From a bacterium (GTDB taxonomy: Bacteria > Actinomycetota > Thermoleophilia > Solirubrobacterales > 70-9): a stretch of DNA of 8,011 nt. The stretch is from positions 1-8,011 of the forward strand of contig PKER01000321.1 of the NCBI GenBank assembly GCA_002919115.1. The letters run 5' to 3'. The translations under genes and the position numbers were made by a program. Positions 1-7,326 of the stretch are shown here, in pieces. How positions within the stretch are numbered: position 1 is the stretch's first letter; each line of letters begins with the position of its first letter. The notes below the pieces were generated by a model that searched no databases, was not told the origin of the DNA, and saw nothing but the letters and a program-made list of their open reading frames with translations.

Positions 1-24
1 AGCCGCACAAATCCGCCTCACTCG
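1..24. repeat. Partial copy of dispersed TGAGGCGGAT-type repeat (cut by window edge)
   Basis: The segment 11-24 (ATCCGCCTCACTCG) is identical to the right arm of the palindrome at 5427-5440 and is the exact reverse complement of its left arm at 5341-5354. Over all 24 bases it matches the reverse complement of 5341-5364 at 22 positions. Only one arm is visible because the window starts here, so the rest of the element probably lies to the left. It sits about 25 bp beyond the stop codon of the minus-strand gene at 49-309, that is, downstream of a gene end, as the other copy does. A transcription-end or REP-like role is inferred from position only. Confidence 0.8.
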
Positions 25-48
25 GGCCGGCGGGGCGGCTGTGGGGCC

Positions 49-309
49 TCAGCGCGAGATCAGGCGCAGGAGCAGCAGCAGGATGATCGAGCCGCCGATC
101 GCGGTCAGCCAGGTCCCGAGGTCGAAGAACTCCTCGATCTCGCCGTCGCCGATGCCCAGCTGGGTGGCGAGCCAGCCGCCGACGAGCGCCCCGAGGACGC
201 CGACCGCGGTCGTGCCGATGCACCCGCCGGGCTCGGTGCGCCCCGGGATCAGCGCGCGGGCGATCGTGCCCGCGAACAGCCCGAGCAGGATCCAGCTCAC
301 GACGCCCAT
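49..309 (-). CDS. GlsB/YeaQ/YmgE-family small membrane protein
   Basis: This 86-residue protein is nearly all membrane-spanning. Hydrophobic segments lie at about residues 3-20, 32-51 and 66-83, with a glycine-rich middle (PGG at 27-29, GALVGGWLA at 40-48) and an arginine at 24 between the first two. Length, three-helix layout and the glycine pattern fit the transglycosylase-associated/YeaQ family of inner-membrane proteins, which are linked to stress responses in other bacteria but have no established reaction. The start is ATG at 307-309. The only good Shine-Dalgarno match, GGAGG, lies 11 nt upstream, inside the last codons of the preceding metallophosphoesterase gene. The 6-bp gap and this buried site suggest co-transcription and perhaps translational coupling with that gene. 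Family assignment is firm; function is not known. Confidence 0.9.
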   Translation of the reverse strand: MGVVSWILLGLFAGTIARALIPGRTEPGGCIGTTAVGVLGALVGGWLATQLGIGDGEIEEFFDLGTWLTAIGGSIILLLLLRLISR

Positions 310-315
310 CGCGGG

Positions 316-915
316 CTAGGCCTCCAGGTCGAAGAACGTGCCCTTGGGGCCGAGGTTCGCGATCTCGGTTCCGCCGATGCGCGAGCGCTGGCCCCAGCTG
401 TCGTGGATGTGGCCGCAGACGGCGAGCCGCGGCCTGCGCTCGGCGATGGCGGTGGCGATCGCCTCGCTGCCGAGGCTCTGCCCCGCGGCCACGTCGCAGT
501 GGCCCTTGGGCGGGGAGTGCAGGACGAGCACGGCGCCCTCGGGGCACTTGGCGAGCTCCGCGGTGGCGGCGTCCTCGTCGAGGTCGAAGCTCCAGTCCCA
601 CGGCGTGACCGGGATGCCGCCCCCGAGCCCGAAGAACTCGACGCCGTCGATCTCGGTCGCCTCGCCGTGCAGCACGGTCGCCGCCGGCCAGTCCGCGCAG
701 GCGGCGCGCAGGGCGTCGGCGGTCTCGTTGTTGCCGGGCACGAGCACGGTCGGCGTCTCGATCGCCGCGAGCGCCCGGATCGTCTCCTCCAGGCCGCGGT
801 GCTGCGAGGCGAAGTCGCCCGCGCCCACCACCACGTCGGCCTCGGCCGATGCCTCCACGAGCCGCGCGGCCGTCTCCAGATCCCTGTGCAGATCGCTGAA
901 GGCGAGGATGCGCAC
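316..915 (-). CDS. Calcineurin-like metallophosphoesterase
   Basis: The 199-residue protein shows the ordered metal-binding motifs of the calcineurin-like phosphoesterase fold: D8-x-H10 (SDLH), GD at 33-34 (GAGD), GNNE at 61-64, H133 (LHSPP) and GHIH at 168-171. These residues normally hold two divalent metals that hydrolyse a phosphomonoester or phosphodiester. The usual GNH(D/E) motif has asparagine (N63) in place of histidine; small single-domain members of this fold often vary here, so activity is not excluded, but phosphodiesterase-type chemistry is likelier than the classical PPP type. No signal peptide is visible, so it is probably cytoplasmic. The start is taken as GTG at 913-915, with AGGA seven bases upstream and the D-x-H motif at the expected distance. 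Its last codons (LEA-stop) contain the ribosome site of the following membrane-protein gene. The substrate cannot be told from sequence. Confidence 0.9.
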   Translation of the reverse strand: MRILAFSDLHRDLETAARLVEASAEADVVVGAGDFASQHRGLEETIRALAAIETPTVLVPGNNETADALRAACADWPAATVLHGEATEIDGVEFFGLGGGIPVTPWDWSFDLDEDAATAELAKCPEGAVLVLHSPPKGHCDVAAGQSLGSEAIATAIAERRPRLAVCGHIHDSWGQRSRIGGTEIANLGPKGTFFDLEA

Positions 916-1019
916 GCGCTGATCCTAGGCAACCCGGCGACGGCTGGGCGGCTCCTTTCAGACGCGAAGTTCGTTTGCGATGTTCGTTACTTGGGGAATA
1001 GGGGGCCGAGGAGAGGAGC
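916..1019. promoter_or_regulatory. Divergent intergenic region, probable promoters for phosphoesterase and ABC operon
   Basis: This 104-bp stretch lies between two divergent start codons and is the only place from which both units can be driven without a promoter inside a gene. Its right half is clearly less GC-rich than the genes. It contains a direct repeat, GTTCGTT at 969-975 and 982-988 (13-nt period), and a small palindrome CGAAGTTCG at 965-973. TTGCGA (975-980) or the TTACTT region (987-992) could be promoter elements, but neither has a convincing partner at normal spacing. The polypurine run 1008-1018 is the ribosome site for the binding-protein gene. No known operator (for example a LacI-family palindrome) is recognisable. 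A promoter is inferred from gene layout; the exact hexamers are not resolved. Confidence 0.45.
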
Positions 1020-2291
1020 GTGGCACCCAGACATCGCTCAACGGGGTCGTACCTGGCCGCCACGGTCGTCGCGGCCCTGGCCCTTGCCTCCTGCGGGGGG
1101 TCTGGGGATGACGCCTCCGGCAGGGGCGTGACCCTCAACTGGTTCGTCGGCACCCAGCCCGGCGGCACGATCCAGGAGGTCGCCAAGCGCTGCACCGAGC
1201 AGTCGAACGGCGAGTACACGATCAACGTCGAGCTCTTGCCCACCGACGCGAGCCAGCAGCGCGAGCAGCTCGTCCGCCGGCTCGGCGCCGAGGACTCGAA
1301 CGTCGACCTGATCGGCATGGACGTGATCTGGACGGCCGAGTTCGCGAACGCGGGCTGGCTGCGCGAGTTCACCGGCGAGGACGCCGAGCGCGTCACGAAG
1401 GACGTCTTCGACAGCGTCATCGAGTCGGCCTCGTTCGAGGGCAAGCTCTACGGCGCCCCGTTCAACACGAACACGCAGCTGCTCTGGTACCGCACCGACC
1501 AGGTCGACGAGCCGCCGGAGACCTGGGCCGAGATGATCGACGAGGCCGAGCGCATCGGCGGGTTCATCCAGGTGCAGGCCAACCGCTACGAGGGCTTCAC
1601 GGTCTGGGTGAACGCGATGATCGAGTCGGCCGGGACCCAGATCCTCTCGGGCCCCGAGGAGGTCGACCTCGAGGAGGGCTCGACCACCGAGGCGCTCGCG
1701 ATGATCGGGCGGTTGGCGAACTCGCCCGCGGCCCCGCGCGACATCAGCACCTCCAACGAGGACACCGCGCGCCTCGGCTTCGAGGCCGGTGACTCCCCCT
1801 TCATGCTCAACTACACGTTCGCCTACGCGAGCGCCCAGGCGAACGCCCCCGAAGTCGCCAAGAACATGGGCGCCGCCGTGTTCCCGTCGGTGGTGAAGGG
1901 CGAGCCCGGGCGCCCGCCGCTCGGCGGGTTCAACATCGGCGTGAGCTCGTTCTCCGAGCATCCCGACGAGGCGTTCGACGCGGCCGCGTGCATCTCGAGC
2001 CCCGAGAGCCAGCTGATCGCAACCAAGCTCGACGGGCTGCCGCCCTCCAACGAGACGCTCTACCGCGACCCGGTGGTGCGCAAGGCGTTCCCGGGCTTCG
2101 CGAAGGACGTCGCCGACTCGGTCCGCGCCGCCGCCCCGCGGCCGACCACCCCCGCCTACACCGACCTCTCGCTCGCGATCCAGCGCTCGCTGCACCCGCC
2201 GGACAGCATCAACCCGGACGATCCCAAGCCTGCCTACGACAAGCTCTATGAGGCCGTCTCGGACGCCGTGAAGCGGGAGGGGCTGCTCTGA
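1020..2291 (+). CDS. Sugar ABC transporter substrate-binding lipoprotein (family 1, LpqY/ThuE-like)
   Basis: This 423-residue protein begins with a lipoprotein signal: basic residues 4-6, a hydrophobic stretch 12-23, then the lipobox L22-A23-S24-C25. Cys25 would be lipidated, anchoring the mature protein to the outer face of the membrane. The mature part has signatures of family-1 sugar-binding proteins: VIWTAEFANAGWL at about 102-114, LYGAPFNTNTQLLWYRTD at 143-160, PETWAEM at 166-172, GGFNIGVS at 302-309 and the late RPTTPAYTDLSLAIQ stretch at 374-388. These resemble the trehalose/maltose/oligosaccharide group, but the ligand cannot be fixed from sequence. The start is GTG at 1020-1022, supported by GAGGAG at 1008-1013 (six-base spacing) and a proper signal peptide directly after it. 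It is the first gene of the importer operon; its TGA stop overlaps the next ATG by one base, so translation is probably coupled. Confidence 0.93.
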   Translation: MAPRHRSTGSYLAATVVAALALASCGGSGDDASGRGVTLNWFVGTQPGGTIQEVAKRCTEQSNGEYTINVELLPTDASQQREQLVRRLGAEDSNVDLIGMDVIWTAEFANAGWLREFTGEDAERVTKDVFDSVIESASFEGKLYGAPFNTNTQLLWYRTDQVDEPPETWAEMIDEAERIGGFIQVQANRYEGFTVWVNAMIESAGTQILSGPEEVDLEEGSTTEALAMIGRLANSPAAPRDISTSNEDTARLGFEAGDSPFMLNYTFAYASAQANAPEVAKNMGAAVFPSVVKGEPGRPPLGGFNIGVSSFSEHPDEAFDAAACISSPESQLIATKLDGLPPSNETLYRDPVVRKAFPGFAKDVADSVRAAAPRPTTPAYTDLSLAIQRSLHPPDSINPDDPKPAYDKLYEAVSDAVKREGLL

Positions 2292-3223
2292 TGGAGGCCT
2301 CGGGCGCTCGGATGCGGCTGGGCCGCAACAGGGCGCCGGTGAGCGAGCGCACGCGCTCGGAGCGCCGCCTCGGCTGGCTGCTCTGCGCGCCCGCGGTGAT
2401 CGCGATGCTGCTCGTCACCGCGTATCCGATCGGGTACGCGGTCGTGCTCTCGCTGCAGGACGTGGACCTGCGCTTCCCCGAGGAGGGCGGGTTCGTCGGC
2501 CTCGACAACTACGTCGCGGTCCTGACCTCCGAGCTGTGGTGGACGGACCTGCTCAACACCGTCTTCATCATGGTCGTGACCGTCGCGATCGAGCTCGTGC
2601 TCGGCATGCTGATCGCGCTCGTCATGTACCGGGCGATCTTCGGGCGCGGCCTGGTGCGCACGGTCGTGCTGATCCCCTACGGGATCGTCACCGTCGTCGC
2701 CGCGTTCGCGTGGTTCTACGCGTTCAACCCCGACACGGGGTTCGTCAACAACCTCCCGCTGATCGGCGACGAAACCTCGTGGTTCGGCGAGCGCTTCAGC
2801 GCGTTCGCGGTGATCATCCTGGCCGAGGTCTGGAAGACGACGCCGTTCATGGCGCTGCTTCTGCTGGCGGGCCTCACGACGATCGACAGCGGCCTCTATG
2901 AGGCGGCGCGCGTGGACGGCGCGAACGCCTGGCAGCGCTTCTGGAAGATCACGCTGCCCCTGATGAAGCCGGCGATCCTCGTCGCGCTGCTCTTCCGCAC
3001 CCTCGACGCCTTCCGCGTCTTCGACACGATCTTCATCATGACCCGGGGCGCGCAGGACACCGAGTCGGTGTCCATCCTCGGCTTCAGCCAGCTGATCTCG
3101 CGGCTCAACCTCGGTCTCGGCTCGGCCGTCTCGGTCCTGATCTTCCTCTGCGTGCTCCTGATCGCGTTCGTGTTCGTGCGCTGGTTCGGCGTGCGGATGG
3201 CCGAAGGGAGGCCGGGCGCCTGA
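2291..3223 (+). CDS. Sugar ABC transporter permease, MalF/SugA type
   Basis: The 310-residue protein is an integral membrane subunit of a CUT1-type importer. Hydrophobic helices lie at about residues 29-53, 88-113, 121-145, 171-194, 227-240 and 277-298, the usual six-helix pattern without the long periplasmic loop of enterobacterial MalF. The cytoplasmic EAA loop that docks on the ATPase is clear at 204-227, with EAARVDGA followed by a conserved LP-x-x-x-P. The start is ATG at 2291, sharing one base with the TGA stop of the binding-protein gene; the purine run GGGAGGGG just upstream serves as ribosome site. Its own stop overlaps the next permease start in the same TGATG manner, which fits equal production of the two permeases as a heterodimer. 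Role firm, substrate unknown. Confidence 0.94.
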   Translation: MEASGARMRLGRNRAPVSERTRSERRLGWLLCAPAVIAMLLVTAYPIGYAVVLSLQDVDLRFPEEGGFVGLDNYVAVLTSELWWTDLLNTVFIMVVTVAIELVLGMLIALVMYRAIFGRGLVRTVVLIPYGIVTVVAAFAWFYAFNPDTGFVNNLPLIGDETSWFGERFSAFAVIILAEVWKTTPFMALLLLAGLTTIDSGLYEAARVDGANAWQRFWKITLPLMKPAILVALLFRTLDAFRVFDTIFIMTRGAQDTESVSILGFSQLISRLNLGLGSAVSVLIFLCVLLIAFVFVRWFGVRMAEGRPGA

Positions 3224-4086
3224 TGGAACGCGGGACCCGCGAGTACGCGCTCTGGTCGATCGGGATCGTCCTGATCGTCTTCGTGGCGCTGCTGCCGGTG
3301 GTCTGGATCGTCTCGCTGTCGCTCAAGGAGCCGTCGACGATCACGACCGGGCCCGGGATCTCGGTGTGGGACGCGTTCTTCCCGAAGGAGATCACCTTCG
3401 ACAACTACAAGAGCCTGTTCGAGGGCGGGATCGACGACAGCCCGTTCATCAAGCCGCTCATCAACTCGGTCCTGATCGCGCTGATCACGACGCTGATCTC
3501 GATCGTGCTGGCGTCGTTCGCCGCGTACGCGATCGCCCGCCTCAACTTCCCGGGGAAGTCGGCGATTCTCGCGGGCGCGCTCGCGATCGCGATGTTCCCG
3601 CCGATCTCGACCGTCGGCCCGCTCTTCGACATGTGGCGGACCCTCGGCCTCTACGACACCTACCCGGGGCTGATCATCCCGTACCTGACGTTCTCGCTGC
3701 CGCTCGCGATCTACACGCTCGTCGCGTTCTTCCGCGAGATCCCGTGGGATCTGGAGCAGGCCGCGCAGGTCGACGGGGCGACGCCGTTCCAGGCCTTCCG
3801 CAAGGTGATCGTGCCGCTCGCCGCGCCGGGCGTCTTCACCGCGGCGATCCTCGTCTTCATCTTCTGCTGGAACGACTTTCTGTTCGCGATCTCGCTCACG
3901 TCGTCGGACGCGTCGCGCACGGTGCCCGCCGCGCTCGCGTTCTTCACGGGCGAGTCGCAGTTCACCCAGCCGGTCGGCAGCATCGCCGCGGCCGCGGTGA
4001 TCGTGACGATCCCGATCATCGTCTTCGTCCTGATCTTCCAGCGCCGGATCGTCGCTGGCCTGACTGCGGGCGCCGTGAAGGGATAA
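3223..4086 (+). CDS. Sugar ABC transporter permease, MalG/SugB type
   Basis: The 287-residue protein is the second membrane subunit, pairing with the product of the upstream gene. Helices are seen at about 9-33, 79-105, 114-129, 148-171, 203-225 and 254-272. The EAA docking loop is at 178-202: [15 protein letters not shown], then a basic turn and VPLAAPG, the form typical of MalG-like partners. Length is normal for the family. The ATG at 3223 overlaps the previous TGA by one base, and AAGGGAGG about 11 bases upstream, inside the previous gene, is the likely ribosome site. It ends in TAA 13 bp before the ATPase gene. Assigned as the CUT1 permease from the EAA loop, length and operon position. 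Confidence 0.94.
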   Translation: MERGTREYALWSIGIVLIVFVALLPVVWIVSLSLKEPSTITTGPGISVWDAFFPKEITFDNYKSLFEGGIDDSPFIKPLINSVLIALITTLISIVLASFAAYAIARLNFPGKSAILAGALAIAMFPPISTVGPLFDMWRTLGLYDTYPGLIIPYLTFSLPLAIYTLVAFFREIPWDLEQAAQVDGATPFQAFRKVIVPLAAPGVFTAAILVFIFCWNDFLFAISLTSSDASRTVPAALAFFTGESQFTQPVGSIAAAAVIVTIPIIVFVLIFQRRIVAGLTAGAVKG

Positions 4087-4099
4087 GAGAGGAGTCGAG

Positions 4100-5290
<1,191 letters not shown>

Positions 5291-5340
5291 CCGCCCAGCG
5301 AGCCCCCGGCGCCGCGCCGACCCCAGCGCCCGCGCCAACC

Positions 5341-5440
5341 CGAGTGAGGCGGATTTGTTCGCCTATGCGGCACATATCCGCCTCAGATCCCGAGGTGAGG
5401 CGGATATGTGCGGCTATGTCGAACTCATCCGCCTCACTCG
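5341..5440. repeat. 100-bp imperfect palindrome of four TGAGGCGGAT units (REP/MITE-like), possible bidirectional terminator
   Basis: Four copies of the decamer TGAGGCGGAT alternate in orientation: forward at 5345-5354, reverse at 5376-5385, forward at 5396-5405, reverse at 5427-5436. The whole block is symmetric about 5390/5391. The outer arms (5341-5354 with 5427-5440) pair perfectly over 14 bp and the inner stem (5370-5385 with 5396-5411) perfectly over 16 bp around a 10-nt loop. Between them 5357-5361 pairs with 5420-5424, plus a few isolated pairs. It lies between two convergent genes, starting 50 bp after the ATPase stop and overlapping the end of the EamA gene. No T-run follows on either strand, so it is not a classical intrinsic terminator, though the hairpin could stop or stabilise transcripts. 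The matching arm at 11-24 shows that it is a dispersed element. No transposase is present. Confidence 0.88.
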
Positions 5441-6364
5441 TGCCGGGCGGCGCCACACGTAGCCGCGCAGGCGGCCCGTCGCCGCCGCGAGGCCCGACGG
5501 CGGCTCGCCGCCGGTCGCAAGCCAGGAGCCCGCGATGATCAAAAGCAGGCCCGCGACCGCGCCCACGCCGGGGCGCTCGCCGAGCACCGCGACCCCGAGG
5601 GCGACGGCCACGACCGGGGCGACGTAGGTGATCACCGCGGCCTTCCCGGCGCCGACCTCGAGCACGAGGTGGCCGAAGATGACGAACGCGGTCGCCGTGC
5701 AGAAAACGCCGAGCACGACGAGCGCGCTGACCGCCTCGACCGTGAGCGCGCCTGCCTCGGGCGGGGCCACGAGCGCCGCCGGGGTGAGCGCCAGGGCCGC
5801 GACCGCCAGGCTGCCCGCCATCAGCGCGCGCGGGTCGAGGTCGCCGAGGTGGTTGCGCATGATCATCGGGCCGGCCGCGTAGCCGACGGCGGCGACGAGG
5901 ATCGCCGCCGTGCCGAGGAGCTCGTGGGCGTCGCCCGCGACGTCGATCCCCACGAGCGCGACGACGCCCGCGAAGCCGACCAGGAGGCCGACGAGCCGCC
6001 CGCCGTCCACGCGCTCCGAGTGGTCGAAGCGCAGCGCGAGCACGGCGATGATCAGCGGCACCGCGGCGATCAGGATCGCGGCGAGCGATGAGGAGATCCA
6101 CTGCTCGCCGGCTGCGATCAGCGGGAACGGGACGACGATCTCCACGAGCGCGTAGGTCGAGATCCAGGGCCAGCGGCCGCGCAGGCTCGGCAGCAGGCCC
6201 GCCCGCCAGGTGAGCACGCCGAGCAGGATCGCGGCGAGCGCGACCCGGACCCAGGCGAGGAAAGCCGGGGGCACGCCGTCGTCCACCGCGACCTTGATGA
6301 ACAGGTACGGCACCCCCCAGAGCACCGAGACGGCTCCGAATGCGAACCATGCCCTGGCGCTCAT
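5414..6364 (-). CDS. EamA/DMT-superfamily transporter
   Basis: The 316-residue protein has about ten hydrophobic helices in two similar halves: roughly 5-25, 33-52, 67-84, 92-110, 124-141, 148-166, 180-199, 211-230, 241-260 and 267-285. The first half begins with the typical FGAVSVLWGVPYLFIKVA stretch and the second contains the conserved TYVAPVVAVALGVAVLGE region (246-263) of EamA domains. Such proteins export metabolites or amino acids, but the substrate cannot be predicted. ATG at 6362-6364 is chosen; a TTG directly before it is a possible one-codon extension. No clear Shine-Dalgarno site precedes either. The last eight codons and the TAG stop fall inside the palindromic repeat, so the basic tail after about residue 287 is probably not part of the ancestral protein. 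It lies 43 bp after the ParB-like gene on the same strand and may be co-transcribed. Confidence 0.92.
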   Translation of the reverse strand: MSARAWFAFGAVSVLWGVPYLFIKVAVDDGVPPAFLAWVRVALAAILLGVLTWRAGLLPSLRGRWPWISTYALVEIVVPFPLIAAGEQWISSSLAAILIAAVPLIIAVLALRFDHSERVDGGRLVGLLVGFAGVVALVGIDVAGDAHELLGTAAILVAAVGYAAGPMIMRNHLGDLDPRALMAGSLAVAALALTPAALVAPPEAGALTVEAVSALVVLGVFCTATAFVIFGHLVLEVGAGKAAVITYVAPVVAVALGVAVLGERPGVGAVAGLLLIIAGSWLATGGEPPSGLAAATGRLRGYVWRRPARVRRMSST

Positions 6365-6407
6365 CAAGCCAAGGATGGCAGGCGCACCCGGGCGCCCCGA
6401 GCCGCGC

Positions 6408-7304
6408 TCAGCGCTTCGTGCCGCGCCGCAGCACGTGGACGAGCGTGTCCTCGTCGCGCGGCGGGGGCTTGCGCAGCTCCTCGCGCAGGCGCTCGATCAC
6501 CGACTCGTCCCAGCGGTGGGTGCGCAGCAGGAAGTAGCGCAGCGCGCTGATCCGCATGTAGGCCTCCGCGTCGGTGAAGCCGCTGACCAGGTCGGACTCG
6601 CGCAGCGCCTGGACGACGGGCTCGAAGTCGTTCCGGAACCACTCCAGGGCGACCTGTTCGCGGGTCATGAACTCGCCGCGCGCCTGCATCGCCCGGAAGC
6701 CCCAGGCCTCGACGGCCTCGGCCAGGTTGGCCCACCAGGTCTTGCGGGTGAGCCGGATGCGCGGGCGCAGCTCGGGAGGCAGCGGGACGCGCTCGAAGAA
6801 GAGGCGCTCGTGGCTCTTCGTCGCGAGGTCGCGCAAGCGCACGTCGCGCTCGGCGCCGACCGTGGTGATGATCTCCGTGACGTAGGCGTCGATCAGCTCG
6901 CGGCCCAGGTGCCGCGCGACGGAGACGCGATGGTGGCCGTCACGCACGAAGTGCATGTCGCCGATCCGGTAGACGTCGATCGGGGGCATCGACTCCCCCC
7001 GGCGCATCGCCTGCGCGATGCGCTCCCACCGGCGCCGCACGCGCCGGGAGATCGGGCGGAAGCTGCGGTCGAACTCGCGCGTGCGGTCCACCGTGCCGAC
7101 GATCGAGTCGAGCGCGATCGTCTGCAGCCCCAGGTTGCGCTCGCCCCGGTTGCCGAGCGCCTCGACGACCTCGTCGAAGGGCAGGATCACGTTGACGTCC
7201 TCCGGCTGGCGGCGCAGGCGGCCGCTCAGGCGGGACAGGACGGCTCGCCGACGTGCGCGGGTGAAGTCCGTCTGCGCGTCCTGGGTCGGAAAGCCGGTGT
7301 CCAT
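6408..7304 (-). CDS. ParB-like-domain protein of unknown function
   Basis: The 298-residue protein contains a ParB/sulfiredoxin-fold core: a strand-like entry LQTIALDSIVGTV (60-72), a basic helix 87-102, a PPIDVYRIGDMHFVRDGHHR run from 107 to 126 and the following helix VSVARHLG. DGHHR corresponds to the GxxR nucleotide-binding box of ParB proteins. The N-terminus (1-35) is arginine-rich. There is no obvious ParB helix-turn-helix or dimer domain; instead residues 190-298 are helical, with a W-x(4)-F-x-P-V-V pattern at 222-231, as I recall from other stand-alone ParB-like proteins of actinobacteria and Chloroflexi. No partner ParA is nearby, so a chromosome-segregation role is unlikely; DNA or nucleotide binding is a reasonable guess. 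ATG at 7302-7304 is used: an upstream extension would run antisense through the kinase gene. No good ribosome site is visible, so the transcript may be leaderless. Confidence 0.8.
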   Translation of the reverse strand: MDTGFPTQDAQTDFTRARRRAVLSRLSGRLRRQPEDVNVILPFDEVVEALGNRGERNLGLQTIALDSIVGTVDRTREFDRSFRPISRRVRRRWERIAQAMRRGESMPPIDVYRIGDMHFVRDGHHRVSVARHLGRELIDAYVTEIITTVGAERDVRLRDLATKSHERLFFERVPLPPELRPRIRLTRKTWWANLAEAVEAWGFRAMQARGEFMTREQVALEWFRNDFEPVVQALRESDLVSGFTDAEAYMRISALRYFLLRTHRWDESVIERLREELRKPPPRDEDTLVHVLRRGTKR

Positions 7305-7326
7305 GTATCCCACTAGAACTACCCCG
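7305..7326. promoter_or_regulatory. 22-bp divergent start-to-start gap, probable overlapping promoters
   Basis: Only 22 bp separate the divergent ATG codons of the ParB-like and PfkB genes. The gap includes the nearly symmetric, AT-richer sequence ACTAGAACTA (7312-7321). TAGAAC at 7314-7319 lies 8-13 bases before the kinase ATG, close to where a -10 box would sit if transcription began at the start codon, and TAGTTC can be read in the same place on the other strand. Neither gene has a Shine-Dalgarno sequence. Leaderless transcription, common in actinobacteria, is the simplest reading. Any -35 elements would fall inside the opposite coding regions. This is inference from spacing and composition. 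Confidence 0.4.

Noticed and set aside
1038..2195. Minus-strand frame of 385 codons opposite the binding protein
   Set aside because: Same Arg/Gly/Val-rich shadow composition and no domain; the plus strand encodes a lipoprotein with a lipobox and family motifs.
5341..5440. CRISPR-like array, given four similar units
   Set aside because: Units alternate in orientation and spacing is short and uneven (20, 10 and 21 bases between decamers); there are no direct repeats with unique spacers and no cas genes.
6365..6407. GC-rich hairpin between the ParB-like and EamA genes (GGCGC with GCGCC)
   Set aside because: Only a 5-bp stem with no T-run; such pairings arise by chance at this GC content.
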